Positions 1 to 11,504 of a stretch of DNA of 64,000 bases are shown one piece after another. The notes beneath the pieces were generated by a model, which saw nothing but the letters and a program-made list of their open reading frames with translations, searched no databases and had not been told where the DNA came from. The position numbers were made by a program, and so were the translations under genes. The first letter of the stretch is position 1. Every line of letters begins with the position of its first letter. The stretch is taken from the NCBI GenBank assembly GCA_024642115.1, contig JAHEBU010000008.1, forward strand, positions 165,062 to 229,061, written 5' to 3'. The stretch is from Marivivens sp. (GTDB lineage Bacteria; Pseudomonadota; Alphaproteobacteria; Rhodobacterales; Rhodobacteraceae).

Positions 1-1
1 C

Positions 2-2377
<2,376 letters not shown>

Positions 2378-2390
2378 GGCGATCTTTCGG

Positions 2391-2418
2391 GGCAGCCTGC
2401 CCTGTTGGCTGCCTTTGT
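2391..2418 (+). terminator. putative intrinsic terminator of acnA
   Basis: GGCAGCC (2391-2397) pairs with GGCTGCC (2407-2413) across a 9-base loop and is followed by TTT. It begins 14 bases after the acnA stop. Confidence 0.6.
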
Positions 2419-2421
2419 GCC

Positions 2422-2477
2422 AAAAATATCCCGGGGGTGAGGCCGCAAGGCCGAGGGGGCAGCGCCCCCTGCCCCGC
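2422..2477. repeat. GC-rich intergenic repeat, copy 1
   Basis: The sequence runs from AAAATATC through a run of G to a perfect hairpin AGGGGGC-AGC-GCCCCCT. A related element in the other orientation lies at 11436-11487 (AAATATCGTGGGGGAGTCCGG on the minus strand, with GGGGCAAAGCCC). I recall similar strings between genes of many Rhodobacteraceae, but cannot search for them here. Confidence 0.5.
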
Positions 2478-2496
2478 CACTGTCCAGGCGCCGACA

Positions 2497-3852
2497 TCAG
2501 AACCGGCGCAGCAGGTCCGAAATCTCGGCCACCCGGGCGTTCAAAAGCGCCCGGTCGCCCCGTGTCTCGACGTTCAGCCGCAACAGGGCCTCGGTGTTGG
2601 ATCTGCGCAGGTTCACCCGCCACGCCCCCATCTCAAGGCTCAGACCGTCCAGTCGGTCCACCGTTTCGGCCAGCGGCAGATAGGTCGCCTCGAACGCGGC
2701 GACGGCCCCCTCCACATCCGAGAGGGCAAAGTTGATTTCGCCCGACGACGGGAACGCCGCCTGCATATCCGCCACCATGGCCGACAGCGGCACATCCGAC
2801 CGGCTGACCAGACCGGCCACCAGCAGGAATGGGATCATCCCCGAATCGCAATACATGAAGCGGCGGAAATAGTGGTGCGCCGACATCTCGCCGCCATAGG
2901 CCGCATCATGGGCGCGCATCGCCGCCTTGAGGTGGGCATGGCCCGTCCGCGCCGCCACCGGCACCCCGCCTGCCCGGCGCACCACATCAACCGTGTTCCA
3001 CATCACCCGGGGATCATGGACAATTCTCGCCCCCGGCTCGACCGCCAAGGCGGCCTGTGCCAGTAGGGCCACGACATATTCCCCGTCGATAAACGCCCCG
3101 GTTTGGTCAAAGAAAAAGCAGCGGTCAAAGTCCCCGTCCCAGGCGACCCCCATGTCCGTCCCCGCAGCCAGAACGGCCCTTGCCGTTGCGGGGCGGTTCT
3201 CGGGTAGCAGCGGATTTGGGATGCCATTGGGAAAGGTGCTGTCGGGATCGTGGTGCAGGCGGATCACGTCAAACGGCAGATTGCCCCGCGCCACAAGGGC
3301 GTCCAGCGTCGGCCCCGCCGCCCCGTTTCCGGCATTGGCCACGATTCGCAGCGGCCGCAACCCATCCACAGGCAGGAATGACAGAACCCGGTCTGCATAG
3401 GCGACGCGGGGATTGTCCTGCCGCACACTGCCCTGCCCCTTGGCCGGACCAAATCCCGCGAGTGCCAGGTCGCGCATCTCGTTCAGCCCGGTTTCGCCCG
3501 AAATCGGACGCGCCCCCTCGCGCACCATCTTGATCCCGTTATGGTCGATGGGATTGTGCGAGGCGGTCACCATCAGACCGCCCCCCGCCGCGAAATGATC
3601 GGTGGCGAAATAGACCTCTTCGGTGCCGCAAAGGCCCAAGTCGATCACATCGACGCCTTCGTCGCAAAGTCCCCGGATCACCGCGGTCTGCAATACCGGA
3701 CTGCTGTCGCGCACATCACGGCCCACGACGACCACGCCGGGTGTCAGCACCTGCGCAAAGGCCCGCCCGATCCGGTAGGCCAGGTCGGGGTCCAGATCGA
3801 CCCCCAGCCGCCCGCGTACGTCATAGCTCTTAAAGGCCTCGGCCCAACCCAT
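2497..3852 (-). CDS. phosphomannomutase/phosphoglucomutase
   Basis: Alpha-D-phosphohexomutase that interconverts hexose 1- and 6-phosphates, feeding GDP-mannose or UDP-glucose and so surface polysaccharide. At 451 residues it has normal family length. The phosphoserine loop TASHNP is at residues 96-101 (Ser98), the Mg-binding loop DGDFDR at 239-244 and the sugar-specificity loop GEMSAHHYF at 321-329; this GEMSAHHYF form is typical of PMM/PGM (AlgC/ManB-like) enzymes rather than GlmM. It ends one base before the ccmG stop side, so it may be cotranscribed downstream of the ccm genes, but its role is independent of them. Confidence 0.92.
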   Translation of the reverse strand: MGWAEAFKSYDVRGRLGVDLDPDLAYRIGRAFAQVLTPGVVVVGRDVRDSSPVLQTAVIRGLCDEGVDVIDLGLCGTEEVYFATDHFAAGGGLMVTASHNPIDHNGIKMVREGARPISGETGLNEMRDLALAGFGPAKGQGSVRQDNPRVAYADRVLSFLPVDGLRPLRIVANAGNGAAGPTLDALVARGNLPFDVIRLHHDPDSTFPNGIPNPLLPENRPATARAVLAAGTDMGVAWDGDFDRCFFFDQTGAFIDGEYVVALLAQAALAVEPGARIVHDPRVMWNTVDVVRRAGGVPVAARTGHAHLKAAMRAHDAAYGGEMSAHHYFRRFMYCDSGMIPFLLVAGLVSRSDVPLSAMVADMQAAFPSSGEINFALSDVEGAVAAFEATYLPLAETVDRLDGLSLEMGAWRVNLRRSNTEALLRLNVETRGDRALLNARVAEISDLLRRF

Positions 3853-4392
3853 TCAGTCGCCCGTCGCGGCCTTGAGCGCGGGCAGGAACTGCTGGTCATA
3901 GGCGCTTCCCACGATCGGCCCGGCATAGCGGAACAACACCGTGCCGGTGCCGTCGATGATGAACGTCTCGGGCGGGGCGGTGACGCCCCAGTCGATCGAG
4001 GTTCGCCCGCTGGGGTCAAACGCGGTGGCAAAGAACGGATTGCCTTCGTCGGCAAGGTAGGCCTGCGCCTTGTCCGCCGTGTCGCGGAAATTGATACCTG
4101 CCACCCGGTAGCCTTGGGCGGCCAGATCCTTGAGCACCGGATGCTCGGCCCGGCAGGGCGGGCACCAGCTGGCCCAGTAGTTGACGATGGTGATCTCGCC
4201 CGCCCGCAGATCGGCGTCGGTCAGAGGAGGCGTTCCGGGCAGCGCATCGGTCGGGACGGCCGGGGCCGTCTGCCCGATCAGGTTGGAGGGAAGCTGGTCC
4301 CCCTTGCCCCAGTACATCCCCCCCAGAAACAGCCCTGCAATGGCCGCAAAAAGGATCGGCGGGACAAAGACCAGGGGCGAAATTCTAGCCAT
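3853..4392 (-). CDS. ccmG: thiol:disulfide interchange protein CcmG (DsbE)
   Basis: Periplasmic membrane-anchored thioredoxin that reduces apocytochrome c CXXCH cysteines before haem attachment. The 179-residue form starts at ATG 4392 (MARISPLVF); a longer reading frame upstream runs through ccmD and is rejected. One N-terminal membrane segment (about 5-27) is followed by a thioredoxin fold with the WCPPC active site at 76-80 and a cis-Pro loop in GVTAPPETF. Its start overlaps the 3' end of ccmD by 8 bases, showing translational coupling within the ccm operon. Confidence 0.95.
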   Translation of the reverse strand: MARISPLVFVPPILFAAIAGLFLGGMYWGKGDQLPSNLIGQTAPAVPTDALPGTPPLTDADLRAGEITIVNYWASWCPPCRAEHPVLKDLAAQGYRVAGINFRDTADKAQAYLADEGNPFFATAFDPSGRTSIDWGVTAPPETFIIDGTGTVLFRYAGPIVGSAYDQQFLPALKAATGD

Positions 4393-4537
4393 TGCGCTTG
4401 CCCTCGATCCACTCCAGCGCCGCCTTGACCTTGCGCGCGCGCCAAATGCTGACCACCACGAGGCCAACCAGCAGCACGATAGCCACGCCGTAGGCGCTGA
4501 GGACGGGACCAGCGTATTTGCCCAGATCAGGGATCAT
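4385..4537 (-). CDS. ccmD: haem exporter protein CcmD
   Basis: A 50-residue single-pass membrane protein that releases holo-CcmE from the CcmABC complex. It starts at ATG 4537 (MIPDLGKYAG), has a hydrophobic segment at about 13-31 and then a basic tail (WRARKVKAALEWIEGKR) on the cytoplasmic side, the usual CcmD layout. The start overlaps the ccmC stop by four bases (ATGA) and the end overlaps ccmG. Identification relies on size, topology and position between ccmC and ccmG. Confidence 0.92.
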   Translation of the reverse strand: MIPDLGKYAGPVLSAYGVAIVLLVGLVVVSIWRARKVKAALEWIEGKRNG

Positions 4538-5274
4538 GTCGTCACCTCGGTCGGGCGGGTACGGGCGATCAGGGCCGACATGCGCCTGACCCGGATTTCC
4601 GTCCGGGTGCGCAGCAAAACCAACGCGATGAACAGCAACACGAACCCGGCGATACAGACCAGCAGCGGGATATAGAACACGTTCGCCACATGGTCCGCCT
4701 TGTCCATCGACAGCGACGCCCCCTGATGCAGTCCCTGATTCCAGAAATTGACAGCGTAGCGGCTGAGCACCGCAAAGACCGATCCGACGATACACAGGAC
4801 CGAGGTGAGGTCAGCCGCCGTGTCGGGGTCTTCGATTGCCGCCCACAGCGCGATATACCCCAGATAGAACAGGAACAGGATCAGGAACGAGGTCAGGCGC
4901 GGGTCCCACGCCCACCATGTCCCCCACATCGGCTGCCCCCAGACGGCCCCGGTGAAGAGCGCGATCAGCGTCATGACTACGCCCACAGGCGCTGCCGCCT
5001 TGGCCGCAAGGGCGCTGACGTGATGCCGCCGGACCAGCCAGATCAGCGAGGCTATCAGCATCATGAACCAGGCATTGATCGCCATCAGGGCCGAGGGGAC
5101 GTGCAGATAGATGATCTTGACCGTCGATCCCTGCTTGTAATCGTCCGGTGTCAGGAAAAACCCCCAGACCAGCCCGACGATCAGGCAGGCCCCGGCCAGC
5201 CCGAACAGCCACGGCACCAACGGAGCCGTCCAGCCCATGAATTTCTTTGGATTTGCATATTCCCAGATCGACAT
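4534..5274 (-). CDS. ccmC: haem exporter/haem-handling protein CcmC
   Basis: Polytopic inner-membrane protein that presents haem to CcmE during cytochrome c maturation. At 246 residues it has six hydrophobic segments and the tryptophan-rich WWD signature WGTWWAWDPR at 117-126. The flanking axial histidines are visible in YLHVPSA (His58) and in NQGLHQGAS. It follows ccmB by 41 bases and is coupled to ccmD by an ATGA overlap. Confidence 0.96.
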   Translation of the reverse strand: MSIWEYANPKKFMGWTAPLVPWLFGLAGACLIVGLVWGFFLTPDDYKQGSTVKIIYLHVPSALMAINAWFMMLIASLIWLVRRHHVSALAAKAAAPVGVVMTLIALFTGAVWGQPMWGTWWAWDPRLTSFLILFLFYLGYIALWAAIEDPDTAADLTSVLCIVGSVFAVLSRYAVNFWNQGLHQGASLSMDKADHVANVFYIPLLVCIAGFVLLFIALVLLRTRTEIRVRRMSALIARTRPTEVTT

Positions 5275-5315
5275 ATGGTCTGCTTACCCTTCCCGGCTTG
5301 CTGTCTCAAGCCGCC

Positions 5316-5972
5316 TCACCGCAGATTGACCCGCAGGGCGGCGGCTGCGGCAAATGGCAACAGGGCGAAACCGCCCACAGTGATCCCTGCGAGCATCAGC
5401 AGCGGGGTCGTGACCGGCATCCCCTCGGCCCCGCGCCGCACGACCTCGGCCCCGAAAATCAGTGTGGGGACGTAAAGCGGCAGCACCAGTAACGACAACA
5501 GCAACCCGCCCCGCCGCAGCCCCACGGTCAGCGCCGCACCAAAGGCCCCGATCATCGACAGCGCGGGCGTGCCGAGCGCAAGTGACGCCAACAACCACGG
5601 ATAGGCCGGCCCGTCGAGGTTCAGAAGGAACCCCAGCACCGGGGCGGCCAGCGTCAGCGGCAGGCCAGTGGTGATCCAATGCGCCAGCGCCTTGACCAGC
5701 GCCACCCCCTCCAGCGGCAGGGGCGAGGTGGCCAGCAGCGCGAGCGACCCATCCTCGAAATCCAGCGCGAATATCCGGTCCAGCGACAGCAGGGCGGCCA
5801 GCAGCGCTGCGACCCACAGGATACCCGGCGCGATGCGCGTCAGGACCGCCGCCTCGGGTCCGACGCCAAAGGGGACGAGCACAATCACGATCAGGAAAAA
5901 CGCAAGGCCCAATCCGAACCCGCCACCCGCCCGCACGGCCAACCGCAAGTCTCGGATCAAAAGGGCGATCAC
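5316..5972 (-). CDS. ccmB: haem exporter permease CcmB
   Basis: Membrane subunit of the CcmABCD ABC complex that drives release of haem-loaded CcmE. The 218-residue protein has about six membrane segments and ends in a short basic tail, as in other CcmB proteins. Its ATG overlaps the ccmA stop by four bases. Identification comes from the family resemblance (N-terminal [14 protein letters not shown], the [17 protein letters not shown] loop) together with the flanking ccmA and ccmC genes. Confidence 0.95.
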   Translation of the reverse strand: MIALLIRDLRLAVRAGGGFGLGLAFFLIVIVLVPFGVGPEAAVLTRIAPGILWVAALLAALLSLDRIFALDFEDGSLALLATSPLPLEGVALVKALAHWITTGLPLTLAAPVLGFLLNLDGPAYPWLLASLALGTPALSMIGAFGAALTVGLRRGGLLLSLLVLPLYVPTLIFGAEVVRRGAEGMPVTTPLLMLAGITVGGFALLPFAAAAALRVNLR

Positions 5973-6583
5973 AGGAACGCCTCGTCGCTGCCGCCGGTCG
6001 TCTGGGGTCCCGCCTTGAACGGGGTCAGGTCGAGTTCTGGCGCATCAATCCCAAGGTCGATGTGGGTGGCGATGACCGCCAAACCGCCCTGCGCCAGATG
6101 CCGGTCGCGCAAGAAATCGGCGAACAGTCGGACCGAAAAGGCATCCAGCGACACGGTCGGTTCATCCAGAAACAGCACCTTGCGCCCGATGACACCCAGC
6201 CGGGCCAGCCCCAGCCGCCGCTTTTGCCCGGCGGACAGAGTGCCCGCCATGCGGTCGCGCAAAGTCTCCAGATCAAAGGTGGCGAGGATGTCGTCTGGCA
6301 TCCGGCTGCCATGAACCTGCGCCCAGAACGTCAGGTTCTCGGTCACGGTCAGGGTCGCTTTGACCCCGTCGGCATGGCTGGCATAGGCGCCCTGATCTTC
6401 GGGGAAATCGACTGTGCCTGACAGCGCAGGCTGCAACCCGGCCAAGGTGCGCAGCAACGTTGTCTTGCCCACACCATTCGGACCGCGCAGGATCAGCACC
6501 CCGCCCGCAGGCACCGCAAAACTGACCCCGGACAGGACGGGGACGCCGCCACGCGCACAGGCCAGATCGGTGACGGTCAGCAT
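5969..6583 (-). CDS. ccmA: cytochrome c biogenesis ABC ATPase CcmA
   Basis: Cytoplasmic ATPase whose hydrolysis powers release of holo-CcmE. The 204-residue protein has Walker [10 protein letters not shown] (34-42), an unusual but family-typical signature [14 protein letters not shown] (from 116) and Walker B VLFLDEP (136-142). It is shorter than generic ABC ATPases, as expected for CcmA. The start is coupled to the stop of the Mth938-like gene (ATGA), and the stop to ccmB. Confidence 0.96.
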   Translation of the reverse strand: MLTVTDLACARGGVPVLSGVSFAVPAGGVLILRGPNGVGKTTLLRTLAGLQPALSGTVDFPEDQGAYASHADGVKATLTVTENLTFWAQVHGSRMPDDILATFDLETLRDRMAGTLSAGQKRRLGLARLGVIGRKVLFLDEPTVSLDAFSVRLFADFLRDRHLAQGGLAVIATHIDLGIDAPELDLTPFKAGPQTTGGSDEAFL

Positions 6584-6936
6584 CAGACCGGGATCAGGGC
6601 GGCAGCGACCCGGCGGCCTTCGGACAACAGGACGTTGTAGGTGCGGCAGGCGGCAGGGCTCGACATCGGCTCGACACCCAGACCTGCGGCCTCGAGCGTG
6701 TCGCGCAGGGCTGCGGGCAGATGGGCAATCTGGGCCCCCGTGCCTACAAAGATCACATCGACGACATTCGCCAACGCCAGCAGGCCGTCACTGTCGCCCA
6801 GCCCACCCCACGCCGCCACGCCCGCAGGCGACACCAGGACCGGACCCTGCACCACTTTGCCGCCGATACGAAAGAACCCCGGTCCATAGCCGTCGATCGG
6901 CACAGCATCATTGTACGAAATCTCGTTCAAACGCAT
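6583..6936 (-). CDS. Mth938-like domain protein (DUF498 family)
   Basis: A 117-residue soluble protein of the Mth938/NDUFAF3-like fold, recognised from the closing pattern [12 protein letters not shown] followed by [25 protein letters not shown]. In mitochondria a member assists complex I assembly; the bacterial function is not established. The gene lies between secF and ccmA, and its stop overlaps the ccmA start (ATGA), so it is probably cotranscribed with one or both. In my recollection a secDF neighbour is frequent in alphaproteobacteria, which fits a membrane-protein assembly role, but that is inference. Confidence 0.8.
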   Translation of the reverse strand: MRLNEISYNDAVPIDGYGPGFFRIGGKVVQGPVLVSPAGVAAWGGLGDSDGLLALANVVDVIFVGTGAQIAHLPAALRDTLEAAGLGVEPMSSPAACRTYNVLLSEGRRVAAALIPV

Positions 6937-6982
6937 GATCCGCCTCCCGTTTCTCAGAGCCCAGACAACCGCCGCCAGAGGC

Positions 6983-7003
6983 TGACCCCGCGCAGCGGGG
7001 TCA
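6983..7003 (-). terminator. stem-loop downstream of secF
   Basis: TGACCCCGC (6983-6991) pairs perfectly with GCGGGGTCA (6995-7003) around GCA, immediately after the secF stop. There is no T run, so it may stabilise or attenuate the transcript rather than end it. Confidence 0.45.
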
Positions 7004-7005
7004 CA

Positions 7006-7974
7006 TCACGCGTCGATATCGGCAAACTGGTTGCCGGTCGGCTTTTTCGTCTTGGACCAGTCGCGTTTGACGCCCAGCATGAGCACGATGTTCTTTGCAA
7101 TATAGATCGACGAATAAGTGCCGACGATGATGCCCCATGTGATTGCAAAGACAAAGCCCCGGATCACGTCGCCGCCCAGCGCCAGCAGCGCCAGCAAGGC
7201 GATCAGCGTCGTCCCAGAGGTCATGATGGTCCGGCTTAGCGTTTCGTTGGCAGACAGGTTCAGCACGTCAATCAGCGGCATCACCTTGTATTTGATCAGG
7301 TTTTCCCGCGCCCGGTCGAACACGACCACCGTGTCGTTGATCGAATAGCCGACGATGGTCAGCAAGGCCGCGATGATCGACAAATCAAACTTGATCTGGA
7401 ACAGGGCAAACAGGCCGATGGTCAGGCCCACGTCATGGGCCAGCGCCACGACCCCGCCCAATGCGAACTGCCATTCGAACCGCAGCCAGATATAGATGAC
7501 AATGGCGACGATGGACCCGAGGACGGACAGGATCGCCGTGCGGATCAATTCCTTGGACACCTTTGCGCCCACGCTTTCGACCGACGGGAACGTCACGGTC
7601 GGATCGACCGACTTGAGCGCCGCCTCGACCGCCGAAATCGTCTCGGGCGTGATGCTTTCCTCGCCGGGTTGCGCCTGAATACGGACGGATGCCACGTGCT
7701 GATCGGGGCGGAAGGTCGGATCGAATACCTCGGTGATGGACACATCGCCCAGATTCAACGGCGTCAGCGCCGCCCGATAGGACGCCACGTCCACCACTTG
7801 CGTCGACTCGGTCCTGATCGAGGTCCCACCCCGAAAGTCGATTCCGAAATTCAGCCCCATCGTGAAGAACAGGATGGCCGAGGCGATCAGCAGGACGATG
7901 GACCCGCCAAACGTCACGCCCGCGTATTTGAAAAAGTTGATGTTGGTTTTGTCGGGGACAAGACGCATGCGCAT
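7006..7974 (-). CDS. secF: protein translocase subunit SecF
   Basis: RND-type membrane subunit that works with SecD to pull preproteins through SecYEG using the proton gradient. The 322-residue protein has the SecF order: first membrane segment at about 18-38, the MGLNFGIDFRGGTS motif, a periplasmic domain to about 140, then five membrane segments containing GYSINDTVVVFDRARENL. It starts 4 bases after secD ends and is part of the yajC-secD-secF operon on the minus strand. Confidence 0.97.
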   Translation of the reverse strand: MRMRLVPDKTNINFFKYAGVTFGGSIVLLIASAILFFTMGLNFGIDFRGGTSIRTESTQVVDVASYRAALTPLNLGDVSITEVFDPTFRPDQHVASVRIQAQPGEESITPETISAVEAALKSVDPTVTFPSVESVGAKVSKELIRTAILSVLGSIVAIVIYIWLRFEWQFALGGVVALAHDVGLTIGLFALFQIKFDLSIIAALLTIVGYSINDTVVVFDRARENLIKYKVMPLIDVLNLSANETLSRTIMTSGTTLIALLALLALGGDVIRGFVFAITWGIIVGTYSSIYIAKNIVLMLGVKRDWSKTKKPTGNQFADIDA

Positions 7975-7978
7975 GGGA

Positions 7979-9640
7979 TCAGACCTCGATGGTTTTCGGG
8001 CGCTTGCGCTCGAACCAGATGACGATGATGAGACGGGTCACATAATAGGCGGTAAAGACCGACGTGATGATCCCCAGACCCAGCGTGATGGCAAAGCCCC
8101 GGACCGGACCGGACCCCAGCCAGAACAGGATACCCGCCGTGATCAGCGTGGTGATGTTGCTGTCCAGAATGGCCGACAAGGCGCGTTCATAGCCCAATTC
8201 AATCGCCCGGGCCGGCCCCTTGGCCGATCGCAATTCCTCGCGGATACGTTCGTAGATCAGCACGTTAGCGTCCACGGCCATACCCACGGTCAGCACGATG
8301 CCCGCGATTCCCGGCAGGGTCAGCGTGCCGCCAATCAGGCTGAGCACGCCGAACATCATGGCGATGTTGACAGCCAGCGCCACGTTGGCGAACCAGCCGA
8401 ACATGCCATAGGTCAGCGCCATGAACAGGATGACGGCAGCCGACCCCACCAGTGCGGCCTTTTTACCCGAATCGATACTGTCCTGCCCCAGTTCGGGGCC
8501 GACGGTGCGCTCTTCGAGAAAGTTCAGTTTCGCAGGCAATGCGCCAGCCCGCAGCAGCACGGCCAGTTTGGTCGATTCCTCGATGGTGAAATTGCCAGTG
8601 ATGATCCCCGACCCACCCGGAATGGCGCTCTGGATCGTGGGGGCCGAAATGACCTCGTTATCCAGCACAATGGCAAAGGGCGATCCGATGTTGTTGGCGG
8701 TGTATTCGCCGAACTTGCGTGCGCCCGTGGGGTTAAAGCGGAAATTGACGGCAGGCCGCCCGTTCTGGTCAAACGACGGCTGGGCATCGACCAGCTCTTC
8801 GCCCGTCACGGTCGGGGTGGCCTCGAGGATATAGAACTGCCCCGGCTGATCCAGAGAAGGGACAAGGATATTGCCCGATCCGGGGTTCGCATTGGCATCG
8901 GTGGTCCGGTTCACGACTGGCTGAAACGTCAGTTGCGCGGTGGTGCCGATCAGGTCCTTGATCTCTTGCGCGGACCCCACGCCGGGGACCTGCACGAGGA
9001 TGCGGTTGTCGCCCTGCCGCAAGATGGTCGGTTCGCGGGTGCCGACCTCGTCGATCCGGCGACGGATGATTTCCAGTGCCTGCGCCACGGTGCGGTCATC
9101 GGTCGCGGCCTTTTCGGCATCCGACAGGCTGATCGTCAGGACGGGACCGTTGGCGGCGACGACGATATTCGACTGCCCTGCCCCGGTTAGCGACGACACC
9201 GGCTGGGCCAAGGCGCGCACGATTTCCAGCGCGCGGGCGGCGCCGGATTCGTTCGACAGGCGCACGACCAGAACGTCGGGGGCCGAATCTTCCCGGGTGA
9301 CAAAGCCAACGGTGTCCCGCTCGGCCGCCAGCGCATCGCGCACCTCGGGCCACAGGCCGTCCATCGTCGTCTTGTAGACGTCGGCGACCTGCACCTCGGC
9401 CAACAGCGACGCCCCGCCGCGCAGGTCGAGGCCCAGATTGACCAGCGAGGACGGCATCCACGACGGCCACATCGCCGCCTTGGCCGCGATTTCGTCACTG
9501 GTCTGGCCCTTGTCGATCAGCGCCTGCGCGTCGTTATGCGTCTCGACCCGCGAATAAAAGAAATTCGGCAGGGCAAGGCCGATACCCGCCACACAGATCA
9601 GAACGATCAGAATCCGCTGCCAGAAAGGGATTTGCAACAT
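7979..9640 (-). CDS. secD: protein translocase subunit SecD
   Basis: Large partner of SecF in post-translocational preprotein pulling. The 553-residue protein starts with a membrane segment, then LGLDLRGGASLLAEV, a long periplasmic P1 region, a second porter domain ending near DNEVISAPTIQSAIPGG, and five C-terminal membrane helices with GMAVDANVLIYERIREE. Length and order match SecD of alphaproteobacteria. It lies 39 bases downstream of yajC and 4 upstream of secF. Confidence 0.97.
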   Translation of the reverse strand: MLQIPFWQRILIVLICVAGIGLALPNFFYSRVETHNDAQALIDKGQTSDEIAAKAAMWPSWMPSSLVNLGLDLRGGASLLAEVQVADVYKTTMDGLWPEVRDALAAERDTVGFVTREDSAPDVLVVRLSNESGAARALEIVRALAQPVSSLTGAGQSNIVVAANGPVLTISLSDAEKAATDDRTVAQALEIIRRRIDEVGTREPTILRQGDNRILVQVPGVGSAQEIKDLIGTTAQLTFQPVVNRTTDANANPGSGNILVPSLDQPGQFYILEATPTVTGEELVDAQPSFDQNGRPAVNFRFNPTGARKFGEYTANNIGSPFAIVLDNEVISAPTIQSAIPGGSGIITGNFTIEESTKLAVLLRAGALPAKLNFLEERTVGPELGQDSIDSGKKAALVGSAAVILFMALTYGMFGWFANVALAVNIAMMFGVLSLIGGTLTLPGIAGIVLTVGMAVDANVLIYERIREELRSAKGPARAIELGYERALSAILDSNITTLITAGILFWLGSGPVRGFAITLGLGIITSVFTAYYVTRLIIVIWFERKRPKTIEV

Positions 9641-9679
9641 TTGGAGTGGTCCCCTTCGGGGCGATCAGGGCAAGATGGG

Positions 9680-9961
9680 TCAGGACTTGGCGGGTTCGGT
9701 CTTGTTGATGACCGTGGCGATGGTCGACTTGACCACGCGGACGTTGACGCCGGTGGCGATCTCGACCTCGACCTCGGTGTCGTCCTTGACCTTGGTCACC
9801 TTGCCGATGATCCCGCCTTGGGTGATGATCTGGTCGCCCCGCCGGAGCGCCGCCACCATCGCCTGATGATCCTTCAGCTTTTTCTGCTGGGGACGGATCA
9901 GAAGGAAATACATGATCCCGAAGATCAGGATCAGTGGAACGATGGATTCAAAACCCTGCAT
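9680..9961 (-). CDS. yajC: preprotein translocase accessory subunit YajC
   Basis: Small single-pass membrane protein of the SecDF-YajC complex. The 93-residue product has an N-terminal hydrophobic segment at about 5-22 ending in [15 protein letters not shown], then the conserved [17 protein letters not shown] core. It is first in the operon with secD and secF and is transcribed divergently from serS, with a promoter region of about 165 bases between them. Confidence 0.96.
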   Translation of the reverse strand: MQGFESIVPLILIFGIMYFLLIRPQQKKLKDHQAMVAALRRGDQIITQGGIIGKVTKVKDDTEVEVEIATGVNVRVVKSTIATVINKTEPAKS

Positions 9962-10127
9962 GGCAGTCCTTTGTCATTTGCTGCGGGACCTGCCCGCAAA
10001 GTCGCGGCACATTATGTCCGGCCCTGCGGAATGGCAACCACGGCTGGTTGAATTCGCTGTTCACAGACCCTTGCCTTTGCGGCATATGGGGGCACGCTTT
10101 GCCGACGCCAATCCAAGAGGGCCAAAA

Positions 10128-11420
10128 ATGCACGACATCCGCGCCATCCGCGACAATCCCGCAGCCTTTGACGCGGCCCTGTCGCGCCGGGGGACCACCG
10201 GCATGTCGTCCCGGATTCTGGCGCTGGACGAGGCGCGGCGGGGAATGATCCATGCGGCCGAGACGGCACAGGCCGACCAGAACAAGGCAAGCAAAGAGGT
10301 TGGCGCTGCCAAAGGGCGCGGCGATGATGCGGAATTCGAGCGGTTGCGCGCCCTTGTGGCCGAAAAGAAGGCCGAGATCGCCCGCCTGACCGACGAGGCC
10401 AAGGTCAAGGATCAGGAACTGACCGATCTGCTCCTGACGATCCCGAACCTGCCCTATCCGGACGTGCCTGACGGTGCGGACGAGCACGACAACGTCGAGT
10501 TGCGTCGTGTGGGCAGCCCCCGCACCTTTGCCTTTCAACCCGTAGAACATTATCAGATTCCCGCCGTTCAGACCGGAATGGATTTCGAAACGGCGGCAAA
10601 GCTGTCGGGCAGCCGCTTTGTCGTCCTCAAGGGTGCTGTCGCCCGCGTTCATCGGGCTCTGGCGCAGTTCATGATCGACACCCATGTCGATGAAAACGAC
10701 CTGCTTGAGACTATCACCCCCGTCCTTGTCCTGCCCGAAATGATGCTGGGCACCGGACAGTTGCCCAAGTTCGGCGAAGACAGTTACGAGACGACCAACG
10801 GCTGGTGGCTGATCCCCACCGCCGAGGTGACCCTGACCAACACCGTCAATAGCGACACCGTGGACGAGGACACCCTGCCCCGCCGGATGGTCGCCCATAC
10901 CCTGTGTTTTCGGTCCGAGGCCGGATCGGCGGGCCGCGACACCTCTGGCATGTTGCGCCAGCACCAGTTTGAAAAGGTCGAGATGGTCACGATCTGCACG
11001 CCGGAAACATCCGAGGCCGAACATGCACGGATGACGGCCTGCGCCGAAATGATCCTGCAAAAGCTGGGCCTGCCGTTCCGCACCATGGTCCTGTGCGCAG
11101 GCGACATGGGCGCAGGCGCGCGCCGCACGCACGATCTGGAGGTGTGGTTGCCCGGCCAGAACACCTACCGCGAGATCAGCTCGGTTTCGACCTGCGGCGA
11201 TTATCAGGCGCGCCGGATGAACGCCCGGTTCAAGCCCAAGGGCGGCGGCAAGCCCGAGTTTGTGCACACGCTGAACGGGTCGGGCCTGGCCGTGGGCCGC
11301 ACGCTGATTGCCGTGCTGGAAAACGGGCAAGAGGCGGACGGATCGGTCACCCTGCCCGCCGTGCTGCACCCCTATCTGGGTGGCAAGACCCGGATCACGG
11401 CGGACGGGGCGCTGGCCTGA
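10128..11420 (+). CDS. serS: seryl-tRNA synthetase
   Basis: Class II aminoacyl-tRNA synthetase charging tRNA-Ser and tRNA-Sec. Start chosen at ATG 10128 ([11 protein letters not shown]), which has AAGAGG about 8 bases upstream and gives the usual 430 residues; the longer open frame back to 9912 is non-homologous. The N-terminal helical arm (about 25-105) precedes the catalytic core with motif 2 ([22 protein letters not shown]) and motif 3 ([17 protein letters not shown]). It stands alone, convergent with the DUF2235 gene. Confidence 0.97.
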   Translation: MHDIRAIRDNPAAFDAALSRRGTTGMSSRILALDEARRGMIHAAETAQADQNKASKEVGAAKGRGDDAEFERLRALVAEKKAEIARLTDEAKVKDQELTDLLLTIPNLPYPDVPDGADEHDNVELRRVGSPRTFAFQPVEHYQIPAVQTGMDFETAAKLSGSRFVVLKGAVARVHRALAQFMIDTHVDENDLLETITPVLVLPEMMLGTGQLPKFGEDSYETTNGWWLIPTAEVTLTNTVNSDTVDEDTLPRRMVAHTLCFRSEAGSAGRDTSGMLRQHQFEKVEMVTICTPETSEAEHARMTACAEMILQKLGLPFRTMVLCAGDMGAGARRTHDLEVWLPGQNTYREISSVSTCGDYQARRMNARFKPKGGGKPEFVHTLNGSGLAVGRTLIAVLENGQEADGSVTLPAVLHPYLGGKTRITADGALA

Positions 11421-11435
11421 CCGCCCGCCGGGACC

Positions 11436-11487
11436 AAAGGCCTCGGGCTTTGCCCCCCGGACTCCCCCACGATATTTGCAAGGCAAA
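11436..11487. repeat. GC-rich intergenic repeat, copy 2
   Basis: Read on the minus strand this gives CAAATATCGTGGGGGAGTCCGG followed by GGGGCAAAGCCC, related to the element at 2422-2477. It fills most of the gap between the convergent serS and DUF2235 genes, where it may also act in termination. Confidence 0.45.
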
Positions 11488-11504
11488 CGCAGCCGGTGGG
11501 CGGG

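Noticed and set aside
9948..11486. 512-codon open frame on the minus strand opposite serS
   Set aside because: Covers serS exactly in antisense; His/Gly/Gln-rich composition with no motif.
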